Source: Pseudomonadales bacterium (GTDB lineage: Bacteria; Pseudomonadota; Gammaproteobacteria; Pseudomonadales; Ketobacteraceae). Taken from it: DNA of 64,000 nucleotides. Location of the stretch: the NCBI GenBank assembly GCA_002708905.1, contig PAPM01000037.1, positions 62,001 through 126,000 on the forward strand, read 5' to 3'. Positions 50,615 to 59,598 of this stretch are shown here, piece after piece (position 1 is the stretch's first letter; every line of letters starts with the position of its first letter). Below the pieces are notes generated by a model. It made no database searches and was not told the DNA's origin. It saw only the letters and a program-made list of their open reading frames with translations. The position numbers and the translations under genes are program-made.

Positions 50615-51957
50615 TGTACTGGAGAGGCGATGGAATCGCCGCGGGCGACCGCATAATATTGGAAGCCAGCGGCCTTGGCATCGTCAGGATTATAGAGGTT
50701 ACGGCCATCAACAATGATCGCGTTATTGAGTTGTTGCTTTAACCAGTCAAAATCCACCGTACGGAATGCCTTCCACTCGGTACAGATCACCAGGGCGTCG
50801 GCGCCTTTGACGGCTTCATTACGGGTCCCGCAGAACATCAGGTCATCCCGGTTACCGTAAATGCGTTGGCACTCTTCCATCGCTTCGGGGTCATAGGCTT
50901 TTACGTTGGCGCCGGCAGCCCACAGTGACTCCATCAGCTTGCGGCTGGGGGCTTCCCGCATGTCATCCGTGTTGGGCTTGAAGGACAGGCCCCACACAGC
51001 GATGGTTTTGCCGCTTAAGCCCCCATCGAAAGCTTTGTTGATCTTGGCAAACAGAGTTTCCTTCTGGCGCAGATTGACATTTTCTACAGCCAACAGCAGT
51101 TCTGGATGGTAGCCGATGTCCTTGGCGGTACGCGCCAAAGCCTGAACATCTTTAGGGAAGCAGGAGCCACCGTAGCCCGCACCCGGGTAGATGAAGTGAT
51201 AGCCTATACGGGGGTCAGAACCGATGCCTTCACGGACGTGTTCGATATCAACACCCAGTCGTTCCGCCATCTGGGACATTTCATTCATGAAGCTGATTTT
51301 GGTGGCCAGCATGGCGTTGGCGGCATACTTGGTAAATTCTGCTGCCCTCACATCCATAAACATCAGTTTGTCGTGTATTCGCATGTAGGGGGAGTAGCAT
51401 TCCCGCATCAGGTCGCGAACCTGGTCGGAGTCGGTGCCTACGACAATGCGGGCGCCCTTGGTGAAATCCTCTAACGCACTGCCTTCTTTCAGGAACTCAG
51501 GGTTTGAGCACACATCGAAATCAAAACTGGCCCCGCGGGCTTCGAGTTCTGCCGCAATAGCGGCCTGGACTTTTTCAGCTGTCCCCACCGGCACAGTGGA
51601 TTTGTCTATGACGACTTTATAGTCGTTCATATATTTGCCGATAGTCTTGCCCACCGCCAGCACGTATTGTAAATCGGCTGCACCATCTTCGTCTGGGGGG
51701 GTGCCAACGGCAATAAACTGAAGGGTGCCGTGGGCTACGGCCTCTTCTGCGTCGGTCGTGAAGTTCAGCGTGCCTTCACTGTAACAGCGCTTGACCACAC
51801 CTTCGAGCCCAGGCTCGTATATGGGGATAACCCCTTGTTTTAGTTTATCTATTTTGCTCTGGTCGACATCAACACACATTACCTGGTGGCCAACGTCTGC
51901 GAGGCAGGCGCCAGTGACGAGCCCTACGTAGCCGGTTCCGAATACAGTGATTTTCAT
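50611..51957 (-). CDS. ugd: UDP-glucose 6-dehydrogenase
   Basis: The 448-residue enzyme oxidises UDP-glucose to UDP-glucuronate with two NAD+. The N-terminal Rossmann domain has '[20 protein letters not shown]'. The catalytic cysteine is in '[17 protein letters not shown]' (Cys about 260), with the dimer helix after it, and the C-terminal domain contains '[20 protein letters not shown]'. Length is normal. It heads a minus-strand trio with GT4 and GT25 genes, linked by four- and ten-base overlaps. Its product would feed uronic acid into the surface glycan. Confidence 0.95.
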   Translation of the reverse strand: MKITVFGTGYVGLVTGACLADVGHQVMCVDVDQSKIDKLKQGVIPIYEPGLEGVVKRCYSEGTLNFTTDAEEAVAHGTLQFIAVGTPPDEDGAADLQYVLAVGKTIGKYMNDYKVVIDKSTVPVGTAEKVQAAIAAELEARGASFDFDVCSNPEFLKEGSALEDFTKGARIVVGTDSDQVRDLMRECYSPYMRIHDKLMFMDVRAAEFTKYAANAMLATKISFMNEMSQMAERLGVDIEHVREGIGSDPRIGYHFIYPGAGYGGSCFPKDVQALARTAKDIGYHPELLLAVENVNLRQKETLFAKINKAFDGGLSGKTIAVWGLSFKPNTDDMREAPSRKLMESLWAAGANVKAYDPEAMEECQRIYGNRDDLMFCGTRNEAVKGADALVICTEWKAFRTVDFDWLKQQLNNAIIVDGRNLYNPDDAKAAGFQYYAVARGDSIASPVQ

Positions 51958-52293
51958 GTCCAGTAAATTCCTGTGCTACTGATGGTGAAGAAGGTTAACG
52001 TTCCCATGGTCTCAACAGTACGCGATGGGGGGGCAATACTTCAGCTTTGGTCAGCGAACATTTGCCCGAAGGATAAACGTGTTGAACGCAAAATTCTACG
52101 CTGAATTAGTAAGCACAAGGATTTTGTCAGAATTGGAGTAATTGGATGTGTGTGGTGTAAAATGCTAGTCCAAATCTCAGAACCTATTGTATTGGCTTCA
52201 CTTTTTCATGCCAGTTGATTGCGCACCAAAATGAATCCCAATGTAAAGCTGTGTAGATGCACCTATGACCCGTAACTTGGAAAGGCGTTATTC
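51958..52293. other. Divergent intergenic region between ugd and msbA
   Basis: The 336-bp region must hold promoters for both divergent genes. TAAAAT at 52158-52163 could be a -10 for msbA, but only a poorly spaced TTGGAG (19 bases away) precedes it. No clear operator, riboswitch or terminator was seen. It is AT-rich and marks the left edge of the AT-rich part of the glycan locus. Confidence 0.35.
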
Positions 52294-54045
52294 ATGAAGT
52301 CGAGTGACCAGGAACCTTCTAAATGGAAGACATATTTCAGATTGTTGTCTTATTTGAAGGGGCTCAAAGGCAGGTTTGCGGTTAGCATTCTCGGGTTTTT
52401 GATTTTTGCAGTCTCCCAGCCAGCTTTGGCTAAGGTCATGGAAGAGATCATCGATGCGATAGAGAAAAAGGATGCGGAGGCTCGCTGGGTTTTACCTTTT
52501 GTAGCGGTCGGCGTGTTCTTTATGCGTGGCGTGGGGTCCTTCCTGGGTGTTTATTACAACGAGTTCGTGGGGGCGAGCGTCGTAACAAGGGTAAAAAAGG
52601 AAGTTTTTGAACATCTCATTTTGTTGCCCGCGTCTTTCTACAATGAAACCTCGCAAGGTTTGATTTTGCACCGATTGAATAATGGTGTGGGACAGATTCA
52701 GGCGGCTGTCACCAATGCGCTCAAGATACTAGTAAAGGAAGGATTTACTGTCATATGTTTGCTGGCATACGTGTTCTATTTGAATTGGCAGCTTTCTCTG
52801 GTGTTCCTTGTGATATCACCGATCCTGGCGTTTATTGTTTCAGTCTCAACTAAGAAGTTGAGAAAAATTGCAAAGAAGAATGAATTTATTGCTGGACAAC
52901 TTCTGCAAGTATCCAAAGAGTTGGTCAGTAACTACAACGTAGTGAGAGGCTTTGGTGCCGAAGAGTATGAGAAAAAGCGTTATGGTTTCGCTCTGTCGAA
53001 GGCTTTTAAGGCTCAACTAAAGATTCGCCGTATTTCTGCAGTGTTTAGCCCATTTTCACAGCTGATCGTTGCGGGTGCAGTGGCGGTTATAGTGTTTTTT
53101 ATTTTGAATCCGGTGTTTTTGGAGAATAGTACCACAGGTGAGCTGGTGGGATATCTAACGGCAGTGGCTTTGCTGCCCAAGTCCCTGCAACAGCTAAGCG
53201 GGATAAATATGATTATTCAGAGAGGGTTGATTGGGGCTGAACAGGTTTTCGAACTGTTGGATACGGAGCCAGAACAGGATTGCGGGCAGCACGAAGCAGA
53301 TCAAATTGAAGGCCGGATTGAAATTCGGCATCTTTCCTTTAGTTATCCTGGGGCGGAAAAGCCTGTACTTCATGATATATGTTTCGAAGTCAACCCGGGA
53401 GAGATGGTAGCGTTAGTGGGTAGATCTGGTAGTGGTAAATCCACCTTGGCAAGCTTGATCTTCAGGCAGTATCGAATTGACAATGGAATGATTTTTATCG
53501 ACGGAGTCGACATCAATGATTACAAATTGGTAAATCTCAGAACACATATCGCTGCGGTAAATCAGAATATTGCTCTGTTTGAGGATACCGTCCGTAACAA
53601 TGTTGCCTATGGGGATGCGGAGTATACTGATGAGCAAATTAGAAGTGCTCTTATCCGAGCTCACGCGGCGGAATTTATTGATGCAATGCCGGAAGGCTTG
53701 AATACTCAGATAGGAGAAAATGGCATTAAGTTATCTGGTGGGCAAAGGCAGCGATTGTCTCTGGCTCGTGCTTTCTTGAAAAATGCACCAATATTAATAT
53801 TGGATGAAGCCACGTCTGCTCTGGATAACGAGTCAGAGAGAATAGTTACACAGGCTATTGATCAGCTTGCAAGCGATAGAACATCATTAGTGATTGCACA
53901 TAGATTGTCTACCATAATGCGTGCTGACCGGCTGATTGTAATGGATGAAGGTAAGGTTGTGGAGTTAGGTACGCACGACCAATTGTTGTCTGCTAATGGA
54001 TTCTACTCGAAATTGTATAGCTCTGAATACGGTATGAGTGGATGA
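52294..54045 (+). CDS. msbA: Lipid A/LPS core flippase MsbA
   Basis: The 583-residue ABC half-transporter flips lipid A-core across the inner membrane. Six membrane helices occupy about 25-310. The nucleotide-binding domain has Walker A 'GRSGSGKSTLASLIF', Q-loop 'AAVNQNIALFEDTVRNNVAY', signature 'LSGGQRQRLSLARAFL', Walker B 'ILILDEATSALDNES' and switch 'IAHRLSTIMRADR'. Length matches MsbA. It is AT-richer than the flanking metabolic genes. The RgpF-like gene follows 6 bases after its stop. Position between LPS-core genes and waaA resembles the Pseudomonas LPS locus. Confidence 0.93.
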   Translation: MKSSDQEPSKWKTYFRLLSYLKGLKGRFAVSILGFLIFAVSQPALAKVMEEIIDAIEKKDAEARWVLPFVAVGVFFMRGVGSFLGVYYNEFVGASVVTRVKKEVFEHLILLPASFYNETSQGLILHRLNNGVGQIQAAVTNALKILVKEGFTVICLLAYVFYLNWQLSLVFLVISPILAFIVSVSTKKLRKIAKKNEFIAGQLLQVSKELVSNYNVVRGFGAEEYEKKRYGFALSKAFKAQLKIRRISAVFSPFSQLIVAGAVAVIVFFILNPVFLENSTTGELVGYLTAVALLPKSLQQLSGINMIIQRGLIGAEQVFELLDTEPEQDCGQHEADQIEGRIEIRHLSFSYPGAEKPVLHDICFEVNPGEMVALVGRSGSGKSTLASLIFRQYRIDNGMIFIDGVDINDYKLVNLRTHIAAVNQNIALFEDTVRNNVAYGDAEYTDEQIRSALIRAHAAEFIDAMPEGLNTQIGENGIKLSGGQRQRLSLARAFLKNAPILILDEATSALDNESERIVTQAIDQLASDRTSLVIAHRLSTIMRADRLIVMDEGKVVELGTHDQLLSANGFYSKLYSSEYGMSG

Positions 54046-54051
54046 GAAGTT

Positions 54052-55008
54052 ATGGTGAGACCACTGGAATACATTAAAAGAAAAAGTAGAAAGATATCTA
54101 ATCGCGTTCGTGTAGATACGACCGATTTTTTGTCCAGGTGGAGAACGAATGTTCTTTCATCTGAGTTTTGTCAGCAGGGTACGCGTGAGAGAGCTTTGTG
54201 TGTCTTTGCTCATTATTCTGACGAAAATATTATTCACGACTACGTTGTGTACATGGTGCGAGAATATAAAAAGGCAGGCTGTGATGTGTTGTTTGTCAGT
54301 GCCTGTGGTGATGGCTTTTCCATATTGGAGTTTAAGAAGCTTGATGGCTTGGTCGTCGGTGCAGTGTTAAGAGCAAATTTCGGATATGATTTTGGAAGTT
54401 GGAAAACTGCTTATGACTTATATCCAGAAATGACCAAAAACTATGAGGCCATAATTTTTACTAATGATAGTGTTTATGGCCCCTTTAGTGATTTAAAGCC
54501 ACTTATTGATCGAGTGATCAATAGTGAGCTTGATATTTGGTCATTGACTGATAGTTACGAGCGAAATTATCATTACCAGAGTTATTTCTGGGGTGTTAGT
54601 TCGAATCTTGCTAAAAGTGCGTTGTTTAAAGAGTTCTGGGGGAAAAGGTTCAGTTACACGTCAGATCGGAATAAAGTGATTAGGTTATATGAGTTGGCGT
54701 TAGAAAGTTGGTTTGTGCAGGAGCATGGCGTGCTAGGAGGAGTGCTATTCCCTATAAAAATACTGGCGGAAGGTCGGGGTGGCTCTTTACCCTTAACGAG
54801 GATCAACCCTATGCATCATTATGGCTTATTGTTGTTGAGAGAGTTTAGTTTTCCTTTTGTTAAGAGAGAGTTGATATTGAGTAATCTGAAAGGTATTCAT
54901 GATGTGAGCGACCTGTTAGATATTATGAGAAGAAAGAACGAAAAAGTCTTCAGCATGTCTTTAGATCATTTGAAATCTATTGGCTTCGAAGTGGCGGAGT
55001 CAAATTGA
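54052..55008 (+). CDS. Rhamnan-synthesis RgpF-like protein
   Basis: The 318-residue protein matches the RgpF family: 'LCVFAHYSDENIIHDYVVYM' at about 48-67, 'NFGYDFGSWKTAYDL' near 108-122 and 'AIIFTNDSVYGPFSDLKPLI' near 131-150. It then has the 'WSLTDSYERNYHYQSYFWGV' element. RgpF-family proteins act in rhamnose-containing polysaccharide synthesis and are probably glycosyltransferases. It follows msbA by 6 bases in the same direction. The low GC content suggests import with the cassette. Confidence 0.88.
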   Translation: MVRPLEYIKRKSRKISNRVRVDTTDFLSRWRTNVLSSEFCQQGTRERALCVFAHYSDENIIHDYVVYMVREYKKAGCDVLFVSACGDGFSILEFKKLDGLVVGAVLRANFGYDFGSWKTAYDLYPEMTKNYEAIIFTNDSVYGPFSDLKPLIDRVINSELDIWSLTDSYERNYHYQSYFWGVSSNLAKSALFKEFWGKRFSYTSDRNKVIRLYELALESWFVQEHGVLGGVLFPIKILAEGRGGSLPLTRINPMHHYGLLLLREFSFPFVKRELILSNLKGIHDVSDLLDIMRRKNEKVFSMSLDHLKSIGFEVAESN

Positions 55009-55066
55009 GCTTTTTCCTATTTGCTGGACGCTATGTGAGTGTCGGTCATTTTCTTTGGAGTTACAA

Positions 55067-55830
55067 GTGAGCCAGGCTTTATTTACATACCCTCAAGTTG
55101 ATCATCAGTCATATATTAGCGCTTTTCCCTTCCCTCATGCCGTAATTCATGGCGGGTGGGATGAAGATAAGCTGTGTTTGTGCAAAGAGGAGTTAGCAGG
55201 CTTCGATGATTGGGATGGTCAAAAAGACTTCTACGGTGCTCAATTAAAGCAGTATTGCAGCAATATGGAAAAGTTGCCGGAGTCGGTGAAATGCATAATA
55301 TATGAGGCAAGTTCCCCAAGGTTTCTGCGATGGTTGGAGGAGCTTACAGGAGAAGTGGGGCTGATTCCTGATCCATATTTGGAGGGGGGCGGAGTACATC
55401 GAATCAAGCCGGGTGGATTTCTCAAAGTTCATGCAGACTTTAATTGGAATGGTAGGCTCAAGCTATACAGGCGCTTGAACGTGCTAATTTATATTAATCC
55501 AGGTTGGAAAGAAGAGTGGGGGGGGTGCTCGGATTGTGGAGTGAGGATATGCAGTCAAAATGCAAGTCTGTGTTGCCATCATTGAATACGATGGCAATTT
55601 TTACAACTGATGATAGGTCATTTCATGGTCATCCGCACTGTCTTTCCTGCCCGGAAGGAGTCTATCGAGAGTCGATTGCTCTTTATTACTATTCGTCTGT
55701 TATGCCGGTGAAAAACTTTTCTGAGCCTAGAGTTTCTACGGATTACAGGCCAATTGAAGGTGATTCATTTGAGGCAGGATCTAGTAAGAAGAAAAAAGGA
55801 TTTTTCAATAAACTTTTTAAGAAAGTTTGA
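55067..55830 (+). pseudogene. 2-oxoglutarate/Fe(II) oxygenase, frameshifted at an 8-G tract (possibly phase-variable)
   Basis: Translation from GTG 55067 (GGAG six bases upstream) gives a prolyl-4-hydroxylase-like domain with Fe ligands His122 and Asp124 ('KVHADFNW') up to 'WKEEWGG'. There the frame enters eight G residues (55518-55525) and stops at 55585. The continuation is in another frame ('GVLGLWSEDMQSK' to 'SLALYYYS'-like 'SIALYYYSSV' and a Lys-rich end at 55830), including the second His ('SFHGHPH') and the 2OG-binding Arg ('YRESIALYYY'). Nine Gs instead of eight would restore one reading frame of about 254 residues. The break may be real phase variation, transcriptional slippage or a sequencing error. 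Such oxygenases hydroxylate or modify sugars in glycan loci. Confidence 0.8.
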
Positions 55831-55896
55831 GTGGCCAGGGAATGCATTCCATTTGCATGGCAGGTGTGCATTACTATCTGAGGTTAGACTAAGAAA

Positions 55897-56898
55897 TTAT
55901 ATAATACGTAATGTTTCTAATGCTCTGATCCAGCGTTGAGTAATTGCCTGCTCGGAATAGTTGGTGTTGATGTAGTCTATTCCCTTTCGTGTGCGAAGAT
56001 TTTCCTCTGGAAGGTTTTCTATCATTTGTTTCAAATTAAAAAACCAGTTACTGAATCTAACATAATCTCTGAACTCGCTATACGATGGTATTTCATCTGC
56101 TAGAGTGGGAAGGCCAGCTAGAATTGATAGAGTAATCCGGTTATTTGTTTTACATATAGTAAAAGGGTTGACACCGACAGGTAAAAGGCAAATATCATGC
56201 TTCTTGAGTAAGTGGTAAAAAGTATCCTCTTTCCACTTAATGTAATGGACTTGAAAACGACATTTTGTGTTGAAAAAATGGTCAAACTTTTCTTTCGAAT
56301 TACTTATTATGCTTAATTGAATATTGTAATGAGTTGAAACTTGATTGAGCTCAGGTATCTTCTCAGCGATGTCGCACATTCCAAACTTTGGGTTGCTGGA
56401 ACCGGAATTACCAAACCAAACTAATTTGATGCTAGCGGGATTGAAGCAATTTCTGTACTTGAGGTCGGCTTTTAGGCAGCTAACTAATCTTGTTTTTGGG
56501 ATCTCAATGTAGTCGGGTACTACCACGGTTGTTTTTTGAGGATAAAGCTTCGCTATTTCTTTGGTAGAAACAAGCAATGCATCAGAAATCGAGGCCATCT
56601 GTTTCATTCTATCTGCGCGTTCAAGTAGCATTTTGTTTTCTTGATCAAAAATAAAATGGTTGTCGCACTGGTCTAGAATGACGGCTCTACCTGAATCCTT
56701 GGTTCTTTTGGCAATCTCGATATCTGATTCCGTGTATGCTTTTTGGAAAATTATTGCATTGTATTTGTTTTTGTTTTCCGGTTTGTATATTTCTATATCT
56801 ACTCCAGCTTTTCGCAAATGCTCAACCGGCAGGTATGCTCTGAGCCGAGAACTTGCTACATTGCTGCCCCCAATCGGTTTGATCGCTAGCATGGTCAT
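55897..56898 (-). CDS. Putative glycosyltransferase, GT-B fold
   Basis: The 333-residue protein starts 'MTMLAIKPIGGSNVASSRLR', an acceptor-side loop like that of GT4-type enzymes. It has a donor-domain pattern 'IKLVWFGNSGSSNPKFGMCD' near 155-174, 'HDICLLPVGVNPFTICKTNN' near 245-264 and 'ILAGLPTLADEIPSYSEF' near 270-287. The E-x7-E pair is not obvious. Similar proteins are annotated as group-1 glycosyltransferases in O-antigen loci. It converges on the broken oxygenase gene and lies downstream of the methyltransferase with a 21-bp gap. AT-rich. Confidence 0.7.
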   Translation of the reverse strand: MTMLAIKPIGGSNVASSRLRAYLPVEHLRKAGVDIEIYKPENKNKYNAIIFQKAYTESDIEIAKRTKDSGRAVILDQCDNHFIFDQENKMLLERADRMKQMASISDALLVSTKEIAKLYPQKTTVVVPDYIEIPKTRLVSCLKADLKYRNCFNPASIKLVWFGNSGSSNPKFGMCDIAEKIPELNQVSTHYNIQLSIISNSKEKFDHFFNTKCRFQVHYIKWKEDTFYHLLKKHDICLLPVGVNPFTICKTNNRITLSILAGLPTLADEIPSYSEFRDYVRFSNWFFNLKQMIENLPEENLRTRKGIDYINTNYSEQAITQRWIRALETLRII

Positions 56899-56919
56899 TC
56901 TTAGTTAAAGCTGTATATT

Positions 56920-57969
56920 TCAATTTTTTGTGCAATAGGCATGTATTCGGTCGCCCTTACGTATAATGGCATTCAGCTTTGAGTAGAGTGAGCTGCGCAA
57001 AAACAGGTTGCGTTTATTGGGCAGGCGTTCAATTTCTTCGCTTGCTATAGGCGTTTCAGCAAACGCTGAATATGCTTTGCTTCTTATAGCATCTTTAGGG
57101 TTTTCCTCATGAATGATTTTTATATCGCTAAAGCTGCTTTCTTTTAAGAGTGTCGTAAGAGTTGAGGGGGAATATAAAATGACGTGCCTTGGGCATTCTA
57201 AACCCCGCCAATGGTTTTTGTATTTGGTTGCAGAATATCCGCCAGCGTTTGGGGTGGATAGATAGAGTATGCCGTTGGATTTTAGCTTTGATCGAAGTTG
57301 GGCTAGCAGTTTTCTAGGTTCAAAGATGTGTTCGATGACGTGGTTCATCCTGATTAAATCAATAGAGTCGTTATCAATTTCATTCCATGCGTCTTCGGAC
57401 TGATATAGTATTCCTTTATGTCCGCTAGATTGCACTGACAGAATAGCTTTCTCGCTGAAATCCATTCCAATGGTGGACCAGCCAGCTTTGCGCGCCAAGT
57501 TGAGGTAGGAGTCAGATCCGCAGCCAAAGTCCAGTAATGTTTTGTTGCCTTCCTTCTGGCGAAATAAAAGGCTCGATAGAAAAGGTTCTAGGTGATCTGG
57601 AAAAATCCTGCTCAACCACTTTTTCAATTTCTTGTGTAGCTTTGCATTTGAGCTGTTTTTTCTCACATAATCCTGAATTTCCGGCGAATCAACTTTTGGA
57701 AGTTGTCGCTCTATCTCGTCTGAATTTTTGTAAGGATCATACTCTTCAGGATAGTAAGAACCTATTAATTCAGCAGGTATTCTCTCTCGAGCGTAAATCA
57801 AGGTGCAATTGTTGCAGCGCACATACTCGAATGGAAGATCGGTTAAGCCATGTAAAATATCATGACCAACAGTCCAGTGCGTTGAGTCATAGGAGAAGCA
57901 TAGTGGACAAGAAGTGACAGTTTCCAATAGTGCTTGTGTCAATGGGGCTTTCATAAGGTTTCCATTCAT
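56920..57969 (-). CDS. Class I SAM-dependent methyltransferase with N-terminal zinc-ribbon-like element
   Basis: The 349-residue protein begins with a two-CxxC element ('SCPLCFSY' near 20 and 'RCNNCTLIYA' near 50). The Rossmann SAM domain has motif I 'TLLDFGCGSDSYLNLARKAG' (about 142-161), followed by 'IGMDFSEKAI' and 'IDLIRMNHVIEHIFEPRKLL'. This architecture is common among sugar or lipid methyltransferases of O-antigen clusters. The ATG at 57969 overlaps the stop of the upstream gene (ATGA); ATG 57954 (MKAPL), preceded by GGAAACC, is an equally good start. It may cap or decorate the chain. Confidence 0.85.
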   Translation of the reverse strand: MNGNLMKAPLTQALLETVTSCPLCFSYDSTHWTVGHDILHGLTDLPFEYVRCNNCTLIYARERIPAELIGSYYPEEYDPYKNSDEIERQLPKVDSPEIQDYVRKNSSNAKLHKKLKKWLSRIFPDHLEPFLSSLLFRQKEGNKTLLDFGCGSDSYLNLARKAGWSTIGMDFSEKAILSVQSSGHKGILYQSEDAWNEIDNDSIDLIRMNHVIEHIFEPRKLLAQLRSKLKSNGILYLSTPNAGGYSATKYKNHWRGLECPRHVILYSPSTLTTLLKESSFSDIKIIHEENPKDAIRSKAYSAFAETPIASEEIERLPNKRNLFLRSSLYSKLNAIIRKGDRIHAYCTKN

Positions 57970-59528
57970 CTCTTGGGCGTTGGCTCTGCATTTGCGTGTA
58001 TCTTTATCGGAGAAGATGTTAGGTTTTGCTGGCTATCGTTAGTCTTGCTATGAAGTTTAATTATCGCACTGCAGATAAGCTTGTGCGCTATTTTTTTTGC
58101 TAGACTTTTCTTCTTTTTGGCGTTCTGTCTTCGGTGAGGTGGTAGAAATCCGGCGTCGGAGTATTTCTTGAATAGTTTAATAACTACCTTGTTGTGCTTT
58201 TTCCTTGTTAGTTCAAAGTAGAGTGAGGGGCGTATTTCCTCGGCGAGAATGCTTTCGACGATTGTGTCCATTGATAAGAAACCATCGGTAATTGCGTCAG
58301 ATAGCTCATTAACCCAGATTTTACTTAGTGGGTTTTTTGTGCTCAACCAAGGTTGGGTTTCCATATCGGTATAGTGGAGGAGCTTTGTTTTGCCAGTCTC
58401 ATAGAATTCTAGTGAGTTCCACTCCGGTTCAAGCGATGGGTCTACAACTGCTACGCACATTTGGTGCATTAGCTCTTCATAACTGTATTCACCATTGTCT
58501 AAACCGGAAATAATGTTCTCAATACGCCAGTCGAGCTTATCGCAGTCAAGCAACATCACGCTAAATTGAGGAATTCTCTCAGAGCTTTCTTGTAACCAAG
58601 CGGAAAGCACATTAGCCGTTCCAAAGTCTCTCTGCCAAAGGTCATGGATGTCTTGGAAAACTTGCATATCAGAATCGAGATAAATGGCTTTCCCTTTGAA
58701 TCTCTTCAGCTCAGGGATAAGGAACCGCTGAAAAGAAAACGGGGTGCGCGGCTGGTTTTTTGGGTCTTTGGGATAATTGTAGTCAATGCTGTTTTTGTGC
58801 AGCGGAACGACTCGAACACTTGCTTTGCAGTGCTTCATTATAGAATATTCAAGAACACCTACGGCTATCATCTGCTCCTGCTGAGAACCCACGAATATCC
58901 AAATCGGCTCATTCATGCCTATTGGCATAAGTTCTACGCCTGTCTGTTTAAGCGTTTTTGCAATTGCTCTAAATTGGCAATTGAAATTAGGCTGGCCATT
59001 TTTTAGTAGCGTCTTAGTCTCGAAAGGTTTGAATGAGTCAGCGTACGACTGACCTCCATCTATACCAATTGTGCGTATCTTTTTAATTCCATTATAAGCG
59101 AGTAAAGCAATTACAGCGTCAGCGCTAAAAAACCAGACAGGAACTACTGGGTGTTCATTGTCAGGGTTGTCCCATGTGCTTGAATTGTACCAAAATAATC
59201 TATCTGTTTCGGAAAGATATTGTAAGACGGGGATTTCCTTGATTAGTTCATGCAAAGATTTTTCTGAGGCTACAAAGTCGATGTGAGGATGGAGTGGTAG
59301 AATGAGATATTTTGAGTTCTGTAGAATCGCTTGTGCACAATCTTCTACAACATCAAGATCAATTGCGTGGGCGATGTCGCACTTGGTCTCCTTTATTGCG
59401 TGATTTAAGGCGACGCTGGTATGAGAGCTCAAGATCTCTGCTGTCAAATTTGAAAAAGATGGCCCCTTGCCAACAACCAGCCAATCTTTCTTGGTATTTA
59501 GTAAAGGTAGTGCGCTTATGTGCTTCAT
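57966..59528 (-). CDS. Two-domain glycan protein: DUF115-like N-terminus plus GT8-like glycosyltransferase
   Basis: The 520-residue protein joins two parts. Residues 1-210 resemble the DUF115/sialyltransferase-like Rossmann domain ('WLVVGKGPSFSNLTAEIL' at 16-33, 'HAIDLDVVEDC' and 'IRTIGIDGGQSY' near 151-162). Residues 210-430 resemble GT8-type transferases: 'IFVGSQQEQMIAVGVLEYSI', 'KGKAIYLDSDMQVFQDIHDL' with the metal-binding DxD at 285-287, and 'LLHYTDMETQPWLS'. A basic C-terminal ~90 residues may contact the membrane. The upstream gene is 70 bases away; the downstream methyltransferase overlaps by four bases. Sugar specificity is unknown. Confidence 0.78.
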   Translation of the reverse strand: MKHISALPLLNTKKDWLVVGKGPSFSNLTAEILSSHTSVALNHAIKETKCDIAHAIDLDVVEDCAQAILQNSKYLILPLHPHIDFVASEKSLHELIKEIPVLQYLSETDRLFWYNSSTWDNPDNEHPVVPVWFFSADAVIALLAYNGIKKIRTIGIDGGQSYADSFKPFETKTLLKNGQPNFNCQFRAIAKTLKQTGVELMPIGMNEPIWIFVGSQQEQMIAVGVLEYSIMKHCKASVRVVPLHKNSIDYNYPKDPKNQPRTPFSFQRFLIPELKRFKGKAIYLDSDMQVFQDIHDLWQRDFGTANVLSAWLQESSERIPQFSVMLLDCDKLDWRIENIISGLDNGEYSYEELMHQMCVAVVDPSLEPEWNSLEFYETGKTKLLHYTDMETQPWLSTKNPLSKIWVNELSDAITDGFLSMDTIVESILAEEIRPSLYFELTRKKHNKVVIKLFKKYSDAGFLPPHRRQNAKKKKSLAKKIAHKLICSAIIKLHSKTNDSQQNLTSSPIKIHANAEPTPKR

Positions 59529-59598
59529 TAGATTAAGTGGTGACTGTAATGTTAATATGATTTCTGGACGCGTGTTTGTAATTTATGGTGTATATGAT

